64,000 nt of DNA, taken from assembly GCF_900107795.1 (NCBI RefSeq), contig NZ_FNRL01000021.1:1-64000 (forward strand). Direction: 5' to 3'. Of this stretch, positions 15,177 to 24,901 are shown piece by piece (the first letter of the stretch is position 1; every line of letters begins with the position of its first letter). The notes below the pieces were generated by a model. It saw nothing but the letters and a program-made list of their open reading frames with translations. It searched no databases and was not told the origin of the DNA. The stretch comes from Chitinophaga terrae (ex Kim and Jung 2007). Lineage in GTDB: Bacteria; Bacteroidota; Bacteroidia; Chitinophagales; Chitinophagaceae. The position numbers and the translations under genes were made by a program.

Positions 15177-18100
15177 ATGAAACTCCTCGGGTATATTCTT
15201 TTATTGAATTCAATATTACTGGCCGCCATTTCTCCATGTTATGGGCAATACTACTTTAAACATTACCAGGTAGATGATGGATTGGTACACAATGCCGTAA
15301 CTGCTGTAATACAAGACAGCAAGGGTCTGATATGGGTAGGAACCCGCGGCGGGTTAAACCGTTTTGACGGTTATTCTTTCAAAGCATACAAAAACAATAA
15401 CGACAAATTCGGCAGCCTGGGAAATGATGTTATCAATTGCATAGCAGAAGACAGGAATAAGATGATCTGGATAGCGACCGGCAAAGGTATTTTTAAATAT
15501 GACCCCTACAAGGAAGTGCTCACCGAGCTGGAAACAGTTCCGAAAGAATATACGAACAATGTGGTAATAGACAAGGATAATAACCTATGGTTCCTCATCC
15601 AGTTTTCTCTCTACAAATACATACAGGCAGAAAACCGGGTAGAGCATCTGAAAGTAAAAGCTTCCTGTCTGGCGCTGGATTCAAGTATGAATTTATGGTT
15701 AGGAGATGATGACGGTAATATCCGTATTTACAACCCCAACTCAAAAACAGATAACAGGATAAGGATCGTTGAAAAAAATTTCCCTGCCAATGAGCGGTCT
15801 GTCAGCAAAATATTTCCTGTTGGCAATGGCGAGCTATTATTAGGTTGTTTTAAACATGGGTTAAAAAGCTACGATACCAAAACCCACGCCGTTAAATCAT
15901 TATCCCTGGACGCCGACAAAAATAAAAGCATATTTGTTCGCGATATTGCAGCGGGTAACGACGGGAGGTATTGGATAGCTACCGAATCAGGAATTTATAT
16001 CTACGACCGGGCCACTGACAAAAGTATAAGCCTGACAAAACGGCCCGGCGATCCCTATGCCCTGGCCGACAATGCCGTTTATGCAATATGCAGGGACAAC
16101 CAGGGCGGCATGTGGGCCGGTACTTTTTTCGGTGGTTTAAACTATTATTCGAAAGTGAATGCGCGATTCGAAAAATACTACCCGCTGCCTGGCGCCAACG
16201 CAATTTCAGGAAATGCAGTCAGAGAAATATGCGCCGACACCAGCGGGCATCTATGGATCGGCACTGAAGATGCAGGGATTAACAAACTGGATCTAAAAAC
16301 AGGGATATTTACCAACTATACCGCCACAGGCAAAAAAGGAAGCATCTCTTATTCCAATATACATGGTCTGCTTTCCTGGGGAAACCAATTATTTATCGGC
16401 CCTTTTTTACAGGGTATGGAGATAATGGACACGCGTACAGGATTGGTTACAGACAGGTTTAAACTGATTGGTGATAAAAAAGGCCTGGTAAGTGATTTCG
16501 TTATTTCAATCTACCGGACAAAAAAGGGCAAGCTGTTGGTTGGTACCGCCTATCGCCATGCGGGGCTGTTCGAATATGACCCGCAACAGAAAACTTTTAA
16601 ACGCATACCCCAGATACCATACAACACCTATGTTTATGATATATTTGAAGACTCGGAAGGAAATATCTGGACAGGCAGCGTAAAAGAAGGCGCTTTTTAC
16701 TATAATCCTGAAACCGGGCAGCATGGGAACCTAAAGTTTGGCGATACTACCAGAGGAAAAACTATCAATGAATTCCCGGTCTATAATATTTTTGAAGACA
16801 GCAACCATACTTTATGGTTTGCCACTACCGGCAGCGGGCTAATAAAGCTGGGCCGCGACCGCAAAACAATTAAAAGGTATACCACGGCAAACGGATTGCC
16901 CGGTAATGTATTGTACAGCATACTCGAAGACGATTCAAAACATTTGTGGATCAGCTCTTCCAAAGGCCTTATCTGCTTTGACCTGCGCACAGAACAGGCA
17001 AAAGTATTCACAAAAGCCAACGGGTTGATAACGGATCAATTCAATTATAACTCGGCCTATAAACATACCGATGGCAAAATGTATTTCGGCTCAGTTAAAG
17101 GAATGATTGCTTTTGATCCCGCACTGGTTAACCAAAAAGAAGACAGTCCCCCTACCTATATTACCGGGTTCCAGATCAATAATACAGAAGCAATACCCGG
17201 CGGCCATAACAGCCCGCTATCCCAATCTATTTTATATACGGACACGATTACACTGAAATACGACCAGAACAATTTCAGTATCGAATTCGCCGCATTAAAC
17301 TTTTCGTCGCCCGAAGCAACACGATACAAATACCTGATGAAAGGCATCGGCCAACCGTGGACCTATCTCAACACTAACCGCAGAGCCTATTTTACCGATC
17401 TCACCCCCGGGACATATGAGTTTATTGTGCATGCAGAAAGCAACACCGGGAGCTGGACGGGCAAGGAGCGGCGGCTGTTTATCAGGATACTGCCGCCTTT
17501 TTGGAAAAGCAACGTCGCCTATGTTATATATCTCTTCCTTTTAGCTGCTGTTATATTTATTACAGACCGTTTATACCGCCGATACCTTGAGCGTAAAAAT
17601 CTTACGAAACTGCGGTTATTTGAGCATGAAAAGGAGAAAGAAATATACCAGGCGAAAATCGAATTCTTTACCAATATCACACATGAGATACAAACCCCGC
17701 TTACGCTGATTGCGGGACCTATAGAATGGTTAAGCAAAAAATTCGACGATGATCCTGATGTCAAGAAAAGTCTCAAAATAGCTGAAAGAAACACCCAACG
17801 CCTGATAGAGCTGGCCAGTCAATTGCTAGATTTCAGGAAAACAGAAGCGGATCAGTTCAGCCTGAACTTTGTAAAAACAGATATTCCGGGGCTGGTAACC
17901 GATGTAGCCACGGGCTTTAAGGAACAGGCAGCAAGCAAAAATATCCGTTTGAATGTAGTTATACCTGAAAAACACTTTATGGCGTTTGTAGACAGGGAGG
18001 CGCTTGTTAAAATATGCACCAATATAGTATCGAATGCTGTTAAATATGCGGCTACCTGGGCTACGGTAAACATAAACGCGGTGAACGAATCTGATGAATA

Positions 18101-18362
18101 TTTTACTATTACCTTTGAAAATGATGGCAAAGGTATACCCGTCGAATTCCGGGATCAGATATTTGAGCCGTTTATAAGGGTTCGCGGAGATGATAAGCCG
18201 GGAACAGGTATCGGGCTATCCATAGCCAAATCGCTTACCGATCTGCACAACGGGTCTCTGCGGTTGGTTTCCGGTGAAACTGATTTAATTATATTTGAAC
18301 TGAGGCTGCCTATCCATCAAAAATTTGAATTTCAATTAAGCAGTTGGAAAAAGATAAAATAG
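15177..18362 (+). CDS. PUL sensor histidine kinase (propeller half of a split HTCS)
   Basis: 1061 residues. A signal peptide (ending near CYGQYY) leads a periplasmic two-propeller sensor built of repeated motifs such as LIWVGTRGGLNRFDGYSF and LWFATTGSGLIKL (about 25-690). A Y_Y_Y immunoglobulin-like domain follows (about 690-775), then one membrane helix (about 780-800), HisKA with the phospho-acceptor in NITHEIQTPLTLI, and HATPase with NIVSNAVKYA and GTGIGLSIA. Typical hybrid regulators of this family carry REC and AraC domains in the same chain; here the chain ends after the ATPase domain. It should sense a released oligosaccharide and phosphorylate the next gene's product. Confidence 0.92.
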   Translation: MKLLGYILLLNSILLAAISPCYGQYYFKHYQVDDGLVHNAVTAVIQDSKGLIWVGTRGGLNRFDGYSFKAYKNNNDKFGSLGNDVINCIAEDRNKMIWIATGKGIFKYDPYKEVLTELETVPKEYTNNVVIDKDNNLWFLIQFSLYKYIQAENRVEHLKVKASCLALDSSMNLWLGDDDGNIRIYNPNSKTDNRIRIVEKNFPANERSVSKIFPVGNGELLLGCFKHGLKSYDTKTHAVKSLSLDADKNKSIFVRDIAAGNDGRYWIATESGIYIYDRATDKSISLTKRPGDPYALADNAVYAICRDNQGGMWAGTFFGGLNYYSKVNARFEKYYPLPGANAISGNAVREICADTSGHLWIGTEDAGINKLDLKTGIFTNYTATGKKGSISYSNIHGLLSWGNQLFIGPFLQGMEIMDTRTGLVTDRFKLIGDKKGLVSDFVISIYRTKKGKLLVGTAYRHAGLFEYDPQQKTFKRIPQIPYNTYVYDIFEDSEGNIWTGSVKEGAFYYNPETGQHGNLKFGDTTRGKTINEFPVYNIFEDSNHTLWFATTGSGLIKLGRDRKTIKRYTTANGLPGNVLYSILEDDSKHLWISSSKGLICFDLRTEQAKVFTKANGLITDQFNYNSAYKHTDGKMYFGSVKGMIAFDPALVNQKEDSPPTYITGFQINNTEAIPGGHNSPLSQSILYTDTITLKYDQNNFSIEFAALNFSSPEATRYKYLMKGIGQPWTYLNTNRRAYFTDLTPGTYEFIVHAESNTGSWTGKERRLFIRILPPFWKSNVAYVIYLFLLAAVIFITDRLYRRYLERKNLTKLRLFEHEKEKEIYQAKIEFFTNITHEIQTPLTLIAGPIEWLSKKFDDDPDVKKSLKIAERNTQRLIELASQLLDFRKTEADQFSLNFVKTDIPGLVTDVATGFKEQAASKNIRLNVVIPEKHFMAFVDREALVKICTNIVSNAVKYAATWATVNINAVNESDEYFTITFENDGKGIPVEFRDQIFEPFIRVRGDDKPGTGIGLSIAKSLTDLHNGSLRLVSGETDLIIFELRLPIHQKFEFQLSSWKKIK

Positions 18363-18363
18363 T

Positions 18364-19128
18364 ATGACCGAAAGCATTCTTATTATTGATGACAACGAAG
18401 ATATCCTGGATTTTTTATCTGTAGTATTGGGAGGTTCTTACAAGCTGCATCTTGCCGCCAACGGGGAAATTGCTCAAAGCATTTTAGACAAAGAAATTGT
18501 TCACCTGATCATTTCAGATATTATGATGCCGGGAATTGACGGGTTTGAACTGTGCAGGTTAATTAAATCAAATGTTGAATACTGCCATATTCCCATCATC
18601 TTATTAACATCTAAAAATACCTATAAGGCACACATTGAAGGTTTGGAAGTAGGGGCCGACGCATATATACAAAAACCATTCTCGTCAGAATTGTTGCAGG
18701 TGCAGATAGCCAACCTGCTTAAAAACCGTCGTAAGATCAAGGAGCATTTTGCCAGCTCGCCTTTTGAGGATGTAAGGGTGATGGCGCATTCGAAAACGGA
18801 TGAAGCTTTCCTGAAGAAACTGGATGAATACATCAAAGCGAATATCAAAGATCCGAATATCGATATTGATATGCTTGCCGAACATATGTTTATGAGCCGT
18901 ACTACCTTGTACCGCAAGATCAAATCCCTATCCTCACTCTCGCCAAAGGAGTTGATCGATATTACCCGGCTTAAAAAAGCAGCCAACTTAATTGCCAGGA
19001 ACGAATTTTCGTTTTACGAAATTTCAAAGATGATAGGTTACAGTTCACAAAGCCTTTTTAGCCGGAACTTTCAGAAGTATTTTAAAATGACGCCCAACGA
19101 ATATTTTGATTCATTGCCAAGAGAGTAA
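18364..19128 (+). CDS. Response regulator, REC plus AraC HTH (other half of split HTCS)
   Basis: 254 residues. The receiver domain (about 1-125) is canonical: IIDDNED acidic pair, phospho-acceptor Asp in IISDIMMPG, Thr in LLTSK and Lys in QKPF. The AraC-type HTH (about 150-250) includes MLAEHMFMSRTTLYRKIKSL and ISKMIGYSSQSLFSRNFQKYF. It starts one base after the sensor stop in another frame, so the kinase-regulator pair is a true gene fission and not a point stop. It should activate the SusC/D and GH105 units. Confidence 0.92.
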   Translation: MTESILIIDDNEDILDFLSVVLGGSYKLHLAANGEIAQSILDKEIVHLIISDIMMPGIDGFELCRLIKSNVEYCHIPIILLTSKNTYKAHIEGLEVGADAYIQKPFSSELLQVQIANLLKNRRKIKEHFASSPFEDVRVMAHSKTDEAFLKKLDEYIKANIKDPNIDIDMLAEHMFMSRTTLYRKIKSLSSLSPKELIDITRLKKAANLIARNEFSFYEISKMIGYSSQSLFSRNFQKYFKMTPNEYFDSLPRE

Positions 19129-19152
19129 ACCCTCCTGGCAATGATATTTATA

Positions 19153-21075
19153 TTAATTTTTGACCTCATCGGCAACTGCATCTTCCCATTTTGTCCACAT
19201 TTCAACACCCGGCGCATAGCCGTTATATCCCGCATTCTGGCTCAATTTTCCATATAAGTTGGCGTCAATCGCCGATTGTGGAATTGGCCAGTAAATATTG
19301 TGCGGCGCAATAGTATAAGATCTGCCTTTTACTGTTATCTTGTTTTTGTTATAATAATTATTATAGTGTTGAATGCGTTGATACCAATAACTATTGTCTG
19401 AAAGGGTATTCACATTGTAGCTATTACCCCACTCGTCGGCCCTGCCGCTTAAAGCCAGGCTGTAAGATATACGGCTTAACTCCATGTGCCGCCATTCTTC
19501 CATCCATAATTCGCGGGCGCGTTCATTGACAATATCGCCAATTGTAACGGCAGTGTAGAGTTGCTGGCATTTAGCTCTGCGTCTTACGGTATTTACATCT
19601 GCCGTAGCTGCAGCAATATCTCCCTTATAGAACTCGGCTTCGGCACGAAGCAGGTAGGTTTCCGCAAGGCGGTAGCAATACCAGTCGGCAGCTCCTCCCC
19701 TGTTATTATTACTTGCAGGATTGCCAATATGATCAGGGTCATTGGCGAAAACTTTATAATGCGGCCAGTCGAACCAGTTGCGCACGGTATCGGTACATAA
19801 AATTTTGTTACCGTTATACAATCTCAGGTTTTTACCGAAATACATGGCGTCTGAGGGATCATTATATTTCAGGGAATCCATCCTTGCCCAGTTGCCTACC
19901 CTGCTGTTGTGGCGCAGATCCGCCGTATCGTTAACCCCGTTAACATACCAGAGTTCATGTTGTGCAAAATAAGTAGGGCTGATCATGGCAATACCGCGGC
20001 CCAACGCCGAGTTGAAATCCAGGTTTGCGCGGTAAGAGCCGCTGGAGGTAGCATAGCACTGCATGAATTTCCCGGCAGGCGAAACGAGGGTAGAAATGTT
20101 CCACATCGGCCCCCAGTTCCTCATCGTACGCATTTTTATTGCAGCATCGGTACCATCGCGGTTGGGCATGGCCAGAATAGTCTCTTTATTTGCCACGATG
20201 CATTTGTTCACAGGGCGGTGCAAGTCCCATATCACGTTACGCGTAATATGCCAGGTGGATTCCAGCGGGCTTTCAAATGTTCCGAACGTGGAAGTCATTA
20301 ACGAATAACCGGAACTGTTGATCAAAGAATCGGCTTGCGCAATGGCTTTATCCCATTGCCCGGTAGCAAGGTAACATTTGATCAGCAACTGGCGGCAGGC
20401 GCCTTTGTTAATCATTCCCACATAAGACATGGCCGACTGATCAGGCACCCATTGCACCGCATCCTCCATATTTTCAGTGATCATTTTCAAAATGGCTTCA
20501 CGGCTGGTGCTCTTGTAGTTTTGCTTTGGGGTAGATGGAATCTGGGTGATCAAAGGAACATTGTTAAACTGGAAGCACAAGGCAAGGTAACGGAACGACC
20601 TGTGAAAATATGCTCTTCCGATGTATTCGCGTTTGGTAGCTTCATCCAGGTCAGGCACTTTATCAATATACGAGGTGATTGTATTGGCATACTTGATCCC
20701 GTTATAAGTTTCTCCCCAGAAGTAGCTCAGCATGTTCACATCATTGGTATACATTCCATCCGTTGGAGTGAGGCGGGTAGCTACATCTGCAAAAATACTT
20801 CCGTCGTCCGTTTTCCCGGATACCGCCATGTCCGACAACATATACTCGGAATTGATGGGAACCGAAATATCCCTTGTAGTAATGTAGCTCCAGTAGCTTC
20901 GCAAATGCTTGTCGCACATCGCTATGGCAGCATCGAGGCCCGACTTTGTAGAGAAAGTTGTTTCCGGCTCATAAAAAGACAAAGGATCCGGTTTAAGATA
21001 ATTCTTGCTGCAGGCGGCGATCATTGCTGATACGGTTAGCAGGCAGAGAACTTTTGTTATATAACTATTTTTCAT
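19153..21075 (-). CDS. SusD/RagB-family outer-membrane lipoprotein
   Basis: About 640 residues from ATG 21075, preferred because it directly starts a lipoprotein signal (VSAMIAACSKNYL). The TPR-rich SusD fold is shown by AIAMCDKHLR, YIGRAYFHRSFRYLALC and, near the C-terminus, AETYLLRAEAEFYKGD and VNERARELWMEEWRHMEL. It is the cell-surface glycan-binding lid of the SusC transporter. It lies 45 bp downstream of susC on the same strand. Confidence 0.93.
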   Translation of the reverse strand: MKNSYITKVLCLLTVSAMIAACSKNYLKPDPLSFYEPETTFSTKSGLDAAIAMCDKHLRSYWSYITTRDISVPINSEYMLSDMAVSGKTDDGSIFADVATRLTPTDGMYTNDVNMLSYFWGETYNGIKYANTITSYIDKVPDLDEATKREYIGRAYFHRSFRYLALCFQFNNVPLITQIPSTPKQNYKSTSREAILKMITENMEDAVQWVPDQSAMSYVGMINKGACRQLLIKCYLATGQWDKAIAQADSLINSSGYSLMTSTFGTFESPLESTWHITRNVIWDLHRPVNKCIVANKETILAMPNRDGTDAAIKMRTMRNWGPMWNISTLVSPAGKFMQCYATSSGSYRANLDFNSALGRGIAMISPTYFAQHELWYVNGVNDTADLRHNSRVGNWARMDSLKYNDPSDAMYFGKNLRLYNGNKILCTDTVRNWFDWPHYKVFANDPDHIGNPASNNNRGGAADWYCYRLAETYLLRAEAEFYKGDIAAATADVNTVRRRAKCQQLYTAVTIGDIVNERARELWMEEWRHMELSRISYSLALSGRADEWGNSYNVNTLSDNSYWYQRIQHYNNYYNKNKITVKGRSYTIAPHNIYWPIPQSAIDANLYGKLSQNAGYNGYAPGVEMWTKWEDAVADEVKN

Positions 21076-21120
21076 CTTTACTTTTTTATTTGGTTTAACC
21101 ACGTATCATCCAACAGGATC

Positions 21121-24100
21121 TTAGAACGTCACGTTCAATCCAAGTGTGTAAATCCTTGGTGCGATATCACCGGTTTCTATATCCCAGTAATCCCAGTGTT
21201 TATCTTTCTTCCAGACTGCCAGGTTGCGAACCGTAGCATAGACTTTCAGGTTTTCAATTCCTGCGCGCGAAATCAGCTTGTGCGGCAGTGCATAACCGAG
21301 CGTTACGTTATCGAGCCTGATAAAAGAACGATCGAATACCCTGTTGGGGGCAGCGACCCCGGAAGGTCCTCTTGCATCCAGCCGCCCGAAGAAATCACTC
21401 GGGTGTTCAAGCGTCCAATAATCCTTTTTATATGTATTCGCATTATATGTAACCAACGAAACGCTGTTATCCTGGTTCAGGTAAGAAGTACTCAGGCTTT
21501 TATTGCCCCAGTAAGAATAAATATTGAAAGAGAAGTTGAAATTCTTATAGGTAAAATCATTCCGCAACGACCACATAACAGGCGGCGTGGTTTGGCCGAG
21601 GAATTCCTTGTCTTTGTTATTGTAAACCGGCGTTGTAGTTCCGTCGGCATTTTTGATATCGTCTGCCGTATAATTATTAGCCACTTTAGGATCGCCGGGC
21701 CGCTGCCCATATTTCGCAGCTTCCGCTGCTTCGTCTACCTGCCAGATGCCCGTTACGCGGTAGTTCCAGATAGCGCTGATCGGTTTGCCGATAAACCATC
21801 CATTGGAAATATCATCAGATTCTTTTGACGATATTACATTCCCGTTAGCATCCAATACATCTTCGTACCGGTAATACAGGTGCTTCACCGTATTTTTATA
21901 TTTCGAAAACCCGAAAGTAGTATTCCAGCTGAAGTTGGAGGTTTTGATATTCTGCGTGTTGACCGAAATTTCGAATCCTTTGTTCTCCACTTCCCCTAAA
22001 TTGGTAGTGATGCTGGTAAATCCTGAAAAGTCGGGCAGCGACTGGCTCATGATCATATCTGTAGTAGGCATATAATAATAATCGAGCGTTGTGGTGATCC
22101 GGTTATTTAAGAAAGCCAGATCCAGCCCGATATTATACGCCGTCGTTTTCTCCCATTGCAAATGCGGGTTAGCCATGCGATCGATCCTCAGATAGTAATA
22201 CTGCACATAATTGCCGCTTGCATCTACGTAGCCCTGTGTGGTTGCGCCGTTTGCAAGATTGGCCAGCGCGATATACGGATTAGCCAGCGACCTGTTCCCG
22301 TTCTGGCCGTACGACAAACGCAGTTTACCGTTGCTCAGCGGGCTCCAATTAAAAAATCTTTCATTGGTAAATGTCCAGGCCAGCGCTGCTGAAAAGAAGG
22401 TCGCACGGGGATTGGAAGTACCGAAAGCAGAATAGCCGTCGCGGCGTACTGAAGCCGTTAACATATACCGGTCATCGTACGAATAAAACAAGCGGGCCAG
22501 CATACCATCGGCAGTTTCATGAGAATCGTCGGTATTGAAACTGCTGTAAAGCGGGTCGCCCGTCCCGGTTTCATGGAATCCCAGCGCATCGCTTGGCAGG
22601 ATATTGCGAGCATTAATAACATCGCTCCAATAACGCCTCTCTTCTGCTTCCTGGACCAGGGTTACACTCAGTTTATGTTTATCTGCAAAGGTCTGTTCCC
22701 AGCTGAGGGTATTGTTCAGGGACCAGTCGAAACGTTTGCCCCAGTTCCTGTCTACTCCCCGGTTAATTGGCAGCCAATCCGGATGCTCGGCCGATTCGAA
22801 ATACCGGTTATAGTACCATTGATACCTTGGAGAAACGTTAAAGGAGTATTTGATATTAAAAGGGAGCTTTACTTTGGCAGAAACGATAGTGTTCAGAACA
22901 GTATAGCCTCTTTCAAGTTTCATATACTGTTTATTGAAATCAAAATTATATCCTTTGCTGGCTGTCATTTCGTCGCCCATTGGATGCACTTCCAGGTTTC
23001 CATTCTCATCCCTGTAGGCGGCAAAAGGGCTGTTATTAATGATCTGTGAGCCCCAGTTAACCGCGATATTACCGTCGGACCTGTCCTGGAAATTCACATT
23101 GGCGCTGATATCCAGCCAATCGGTGACCTTGCCGTCCACTTTCAGGTTAGACCGTACTGCCCTGTAGTTATCGCCCACAACCACTCCCTGGTTAGACAGG
23201 TAGCCGGCAGACAAATAATAGTTTATTTTATCACTGGCGCCGGATACGCTGAGGTTATAATCCTGGTTAAAACCTTTACGGAAGCTGTGGTCATACCAAT
23301 CGAAGGATTTACCTTTCAGGTAATTGTCTAATGTTGTGAATTGAAGACCTAAACGTTTGGCCCATATTTCGTTATCGCTTGCCTCAGGCGTATTGGTTGA
23401 ATAGGCCCTCCATTCGTCGAGGGTGATACCGTATTTATTCAGCATTTCATCAGTTGGTCTTTCATAATATCCCGGTTTGCCTGCGGTTGCCGATTCTGAT
23501 ATATAAGGTTCATAGGCGCCTGTTGCTGAATTGACGCCGTAGGTAGCAGCCGTGTACCAGTCCTGCCGGTATTGCATATAACCTTCGGGGCCAAAAACCC
23601 TCCGGTTTGCCGCCATATCGGAGAGGCCAAAATTGGTTGTCAGGTTGATGGTAGGCTTTCCTTTTTTTCCCTTCTTTGTAGTGATGATCAATACTCCATT
23701 AGCAGATTTTGCCCCGTAAATTGCGGCCGCCGATGCGTCTTTAAGGATATCTATCTGTTCGATGTCATCAGGATTGATTTCAGACAATTCTCCATAAAAG
23801 ATCATACCGTCCAGTATCAGTAATGGATCATTATGGCCGCCATCTGTATAAACAGAACGCTGGCCCCTGATCCGTATGGTACCTCCTCCTTTGGCGGAAG
23901 GGTCAAAACCTACGCTTACGCCGGGCGTTCCCCGTATGATATCCTGTACAGTTTTAGGATTTTCGTCTGCAATTTTATTGGGTCGGATAGAAGTTATTGC
24001 CCCTGTAAGGTCCTTTTTCTTCATGGTACCATACCCGATAACGACCACGTTATTCAGATCGTTGGTCGCCTGTTGCAGTACAATGATCAAAGGCTTTCCA

Positions 24101-24408
24101 TTTGGCATTACCTCCCTGCTGATATAGCTTACGTGCGAGGCCCTGAGCGGCACGCCTTTACCCGCCTGGATGCTGAAATTCCCGGAGGCATCTGTTTTTG
24201 CAATCACTGTTGTTCCCTTAGCGGCAATTGTAACATCGGCAATTCCGTTGCCAAGGGAGTCAGTAACCCTGCCGGTTATAGTTTGTTGCTGTGCATGGGC
24301 AAAAAAGGGAAATAGCAAAAACAATAAGGCCCCAAATAGTTTGGGTACGCGCCTCTTATACAAAGAAGAGGTAGGGCTTTTCTTTGTTTTTGTACAATTT
24401 TTCTCCAT
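21121..24408 (-). CDS. SusC/RagA-family TonB-linked outer-membrane transporter
   Basis: 1095 residues. A long basic N-terminus precedes the signal helix (LFGALLFLLFPFFAHAQ). A carboxypeptidase-D-like beta domain follows (ITGRVTDSLGNGI), then the plug with DLNNVVVIGYGTMKKKDLTG and VSVGFDPSAKGGG, and a beta-barrel ending in LGLNVTF. It imports oligosaccharides with SusD using TonB energy. No anti-sigma-contact STN domain is present, in keeping with control by the two-component pair upstream. It is first in the susC-susD operon and has a long 5' region. Confidence 0.95.
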   Translation of the reverse strand: MEKNCTKTKKSPTSSLYKRRVPKLFGALLFLLFPFFAHAQQQTITGRVTDSLGNGIADVTIAAKGTTVIAKTDASGNFSIQAGKGVPLRASHVSYISREVMPNGKPLIIVLQQATNDLNNVVVIGYGTMKKKDLTGAITSIRPNKIADENPKTVQDIIRGTPGVSVGFDPSAKGGGTIRIRGQRSVYTDGGHNDPLLILDGMIFYGELSEINPDDIEQIDILKDASAAAIYGAKSANGVLIITTKKGKKGKPTINLTTNFGLSDMAANRRVFGPEGYMQYRQDWYTAATYGVNSATGAYEPYISESATAGKPGYYERPTDEMLNKYGITLDEWRAYSTNTPEASDNEIWAKRLGLQFTTLDNYLKGKSFDWYDHSFRKGFNQDYNLSVSGASDKINYYLSAGYLSNQGVVVGDNYRAVRSNLKVDGKVTDWLDISANVNFQDRSDGNIAVNWGSQIINNSPFAAYRDENGNLEVHPMGDEMTASKGYNFDFNKQYMKLERGYTVLNTIVSAKVKLPFNIKYSFNVSPRYQWYYNRYFESAEHPDWLPINRGVDRNWGKRFDWSLNNTLSWEQTFADKHKLSVTLVQEAEERRYWSDVINARNILPSDALGFHETGTGDPLYSSFNTDDSHETADGMLARLFYSYDDRYMLTASVRRDGYSAFGTSNPRATFFSAALAWTFTNERFFNWSPLSNGKLRLSYGQNGNRSLANPYIALANLANGATTQGYVDASGNYVQYYYLRIDRMANPHLQWEKTTAYNIGLDLAFLNNRITTTLDYYYMPTTDMIMSQSLPDFSGFTSITTNLGEVENKGFEISVNTQNIKTSNFSWNTTFGFSKYKNTVKHLYYRYEDVLDANGNVISSKESDDISNGWFIGKPISAIWNYRVTGIWQVDEAAEAAKYGQRPGDPKVANNYTADDIKNADGTTTPVYNNKDKEFLGQTTPPVMWSLRNDFTYKNFNFSFNIYSYWGNKSLSTSYLNQDNSVSLVTYNANTYKKDYWTLEHPSDFFGRLDARGPSGVAAPNRVFDRSFIRLDNVTLGYALPHKLISRAGIENLKVYATVRNLAVWKKDKHWDYWDIETGDIAPRIYTLGLNVTF

Positions 24409-24764
24409 AATGATCAGTTAGTTATCGCGGTGAAATTTATTGGTTTATACTCGTCCTGGCATTGTTGAACGTGGAGTCATAACAATGATGATAAACACCT
24501 CTGTTGAGGTTCATGGTTGCAGCGGCAATGCTTGCAATGCAGCACCGCCAATGCTTTTCTATGATTCGTCTTAGGGAGTAGTATTTGAGCTTCTCATAAG
24601 TGGAATATTCATTGACGAGAAACCGGAAGCCCTATCTATACCCAATACAGTATGGCAATAGGCCAGCAGCTAACTACACACCTGATCTACGTGGTCTGTT
24701 TCGTGGATAATCATTCATCTTAATATTGTAGTACGAAGTAAAAATTCTTTTCCCGTACGTTTTA
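24409..24764 (-). other. Long leader region upstream of susC, no gene
   Basis: About 350 bp between the shared PUL element and the susC start codon. No ORF with coding character is seen in either strand. The sequence is presumably promoter and 5' UTR. An ATATTAAG-type AT-rich patch follows the shared element on the minus strand and could hold the -7 box, but no consensus match is clear. Confidence 0.4.
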
Positions 24765-24792
24765 TTCAACTTTTTGTCGAATCGTTCCAAAA
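24765..24792 (-). promoter_or_regulatory. Shared PUL element, copy upstream of susC
   Basis: A 28-bp block with core TTTTTGTCGAATCGTTC (plus-strand reading) matches 25 of 28 positions at 26158-26185, upstream of the GH105 gene. Weaker similarity extends another 30-40 bp on the side facing the genes. Presence before both transcription units of the same locus suggests the binding site of the REC-AraC regulator. Confidence 0.65.
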
Positions 24793-24836
24793 ACCGGGAG
24801 GTAAAGGGGGATTTAAACCAGGTCGCAGGTAAAGGG

Positions 24837-24884
24837 AACCGTTGGCGCTACCAGCCTTACAAGAAGGCTATAGCACCAACGGTT
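24837..24884 (-). terminator. Long hairpin after the GH105 gene
   Basis: AACCGTTGG at 24837-24845 pairs with CCAACGGTT at 24876-24884. Inner GCTA/TAGC and AGCCTT/AAGGCT pairs make a stem of about 19 bp with small bulges. It begins 18 bp beyond the stop codon. No T-run follows, so it may be an mRNA 3' stabiliser as much as a terminator. Confidence 0.55.
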
Positions 24885-24901
24885 ATATCAAGCTATTCAA
24901 C

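Noticed and set aside
20335..21030. 231-codon open frame on the plus strand
   Set aside because: Antisense to susD, with irregular composition and no recognisable domain.
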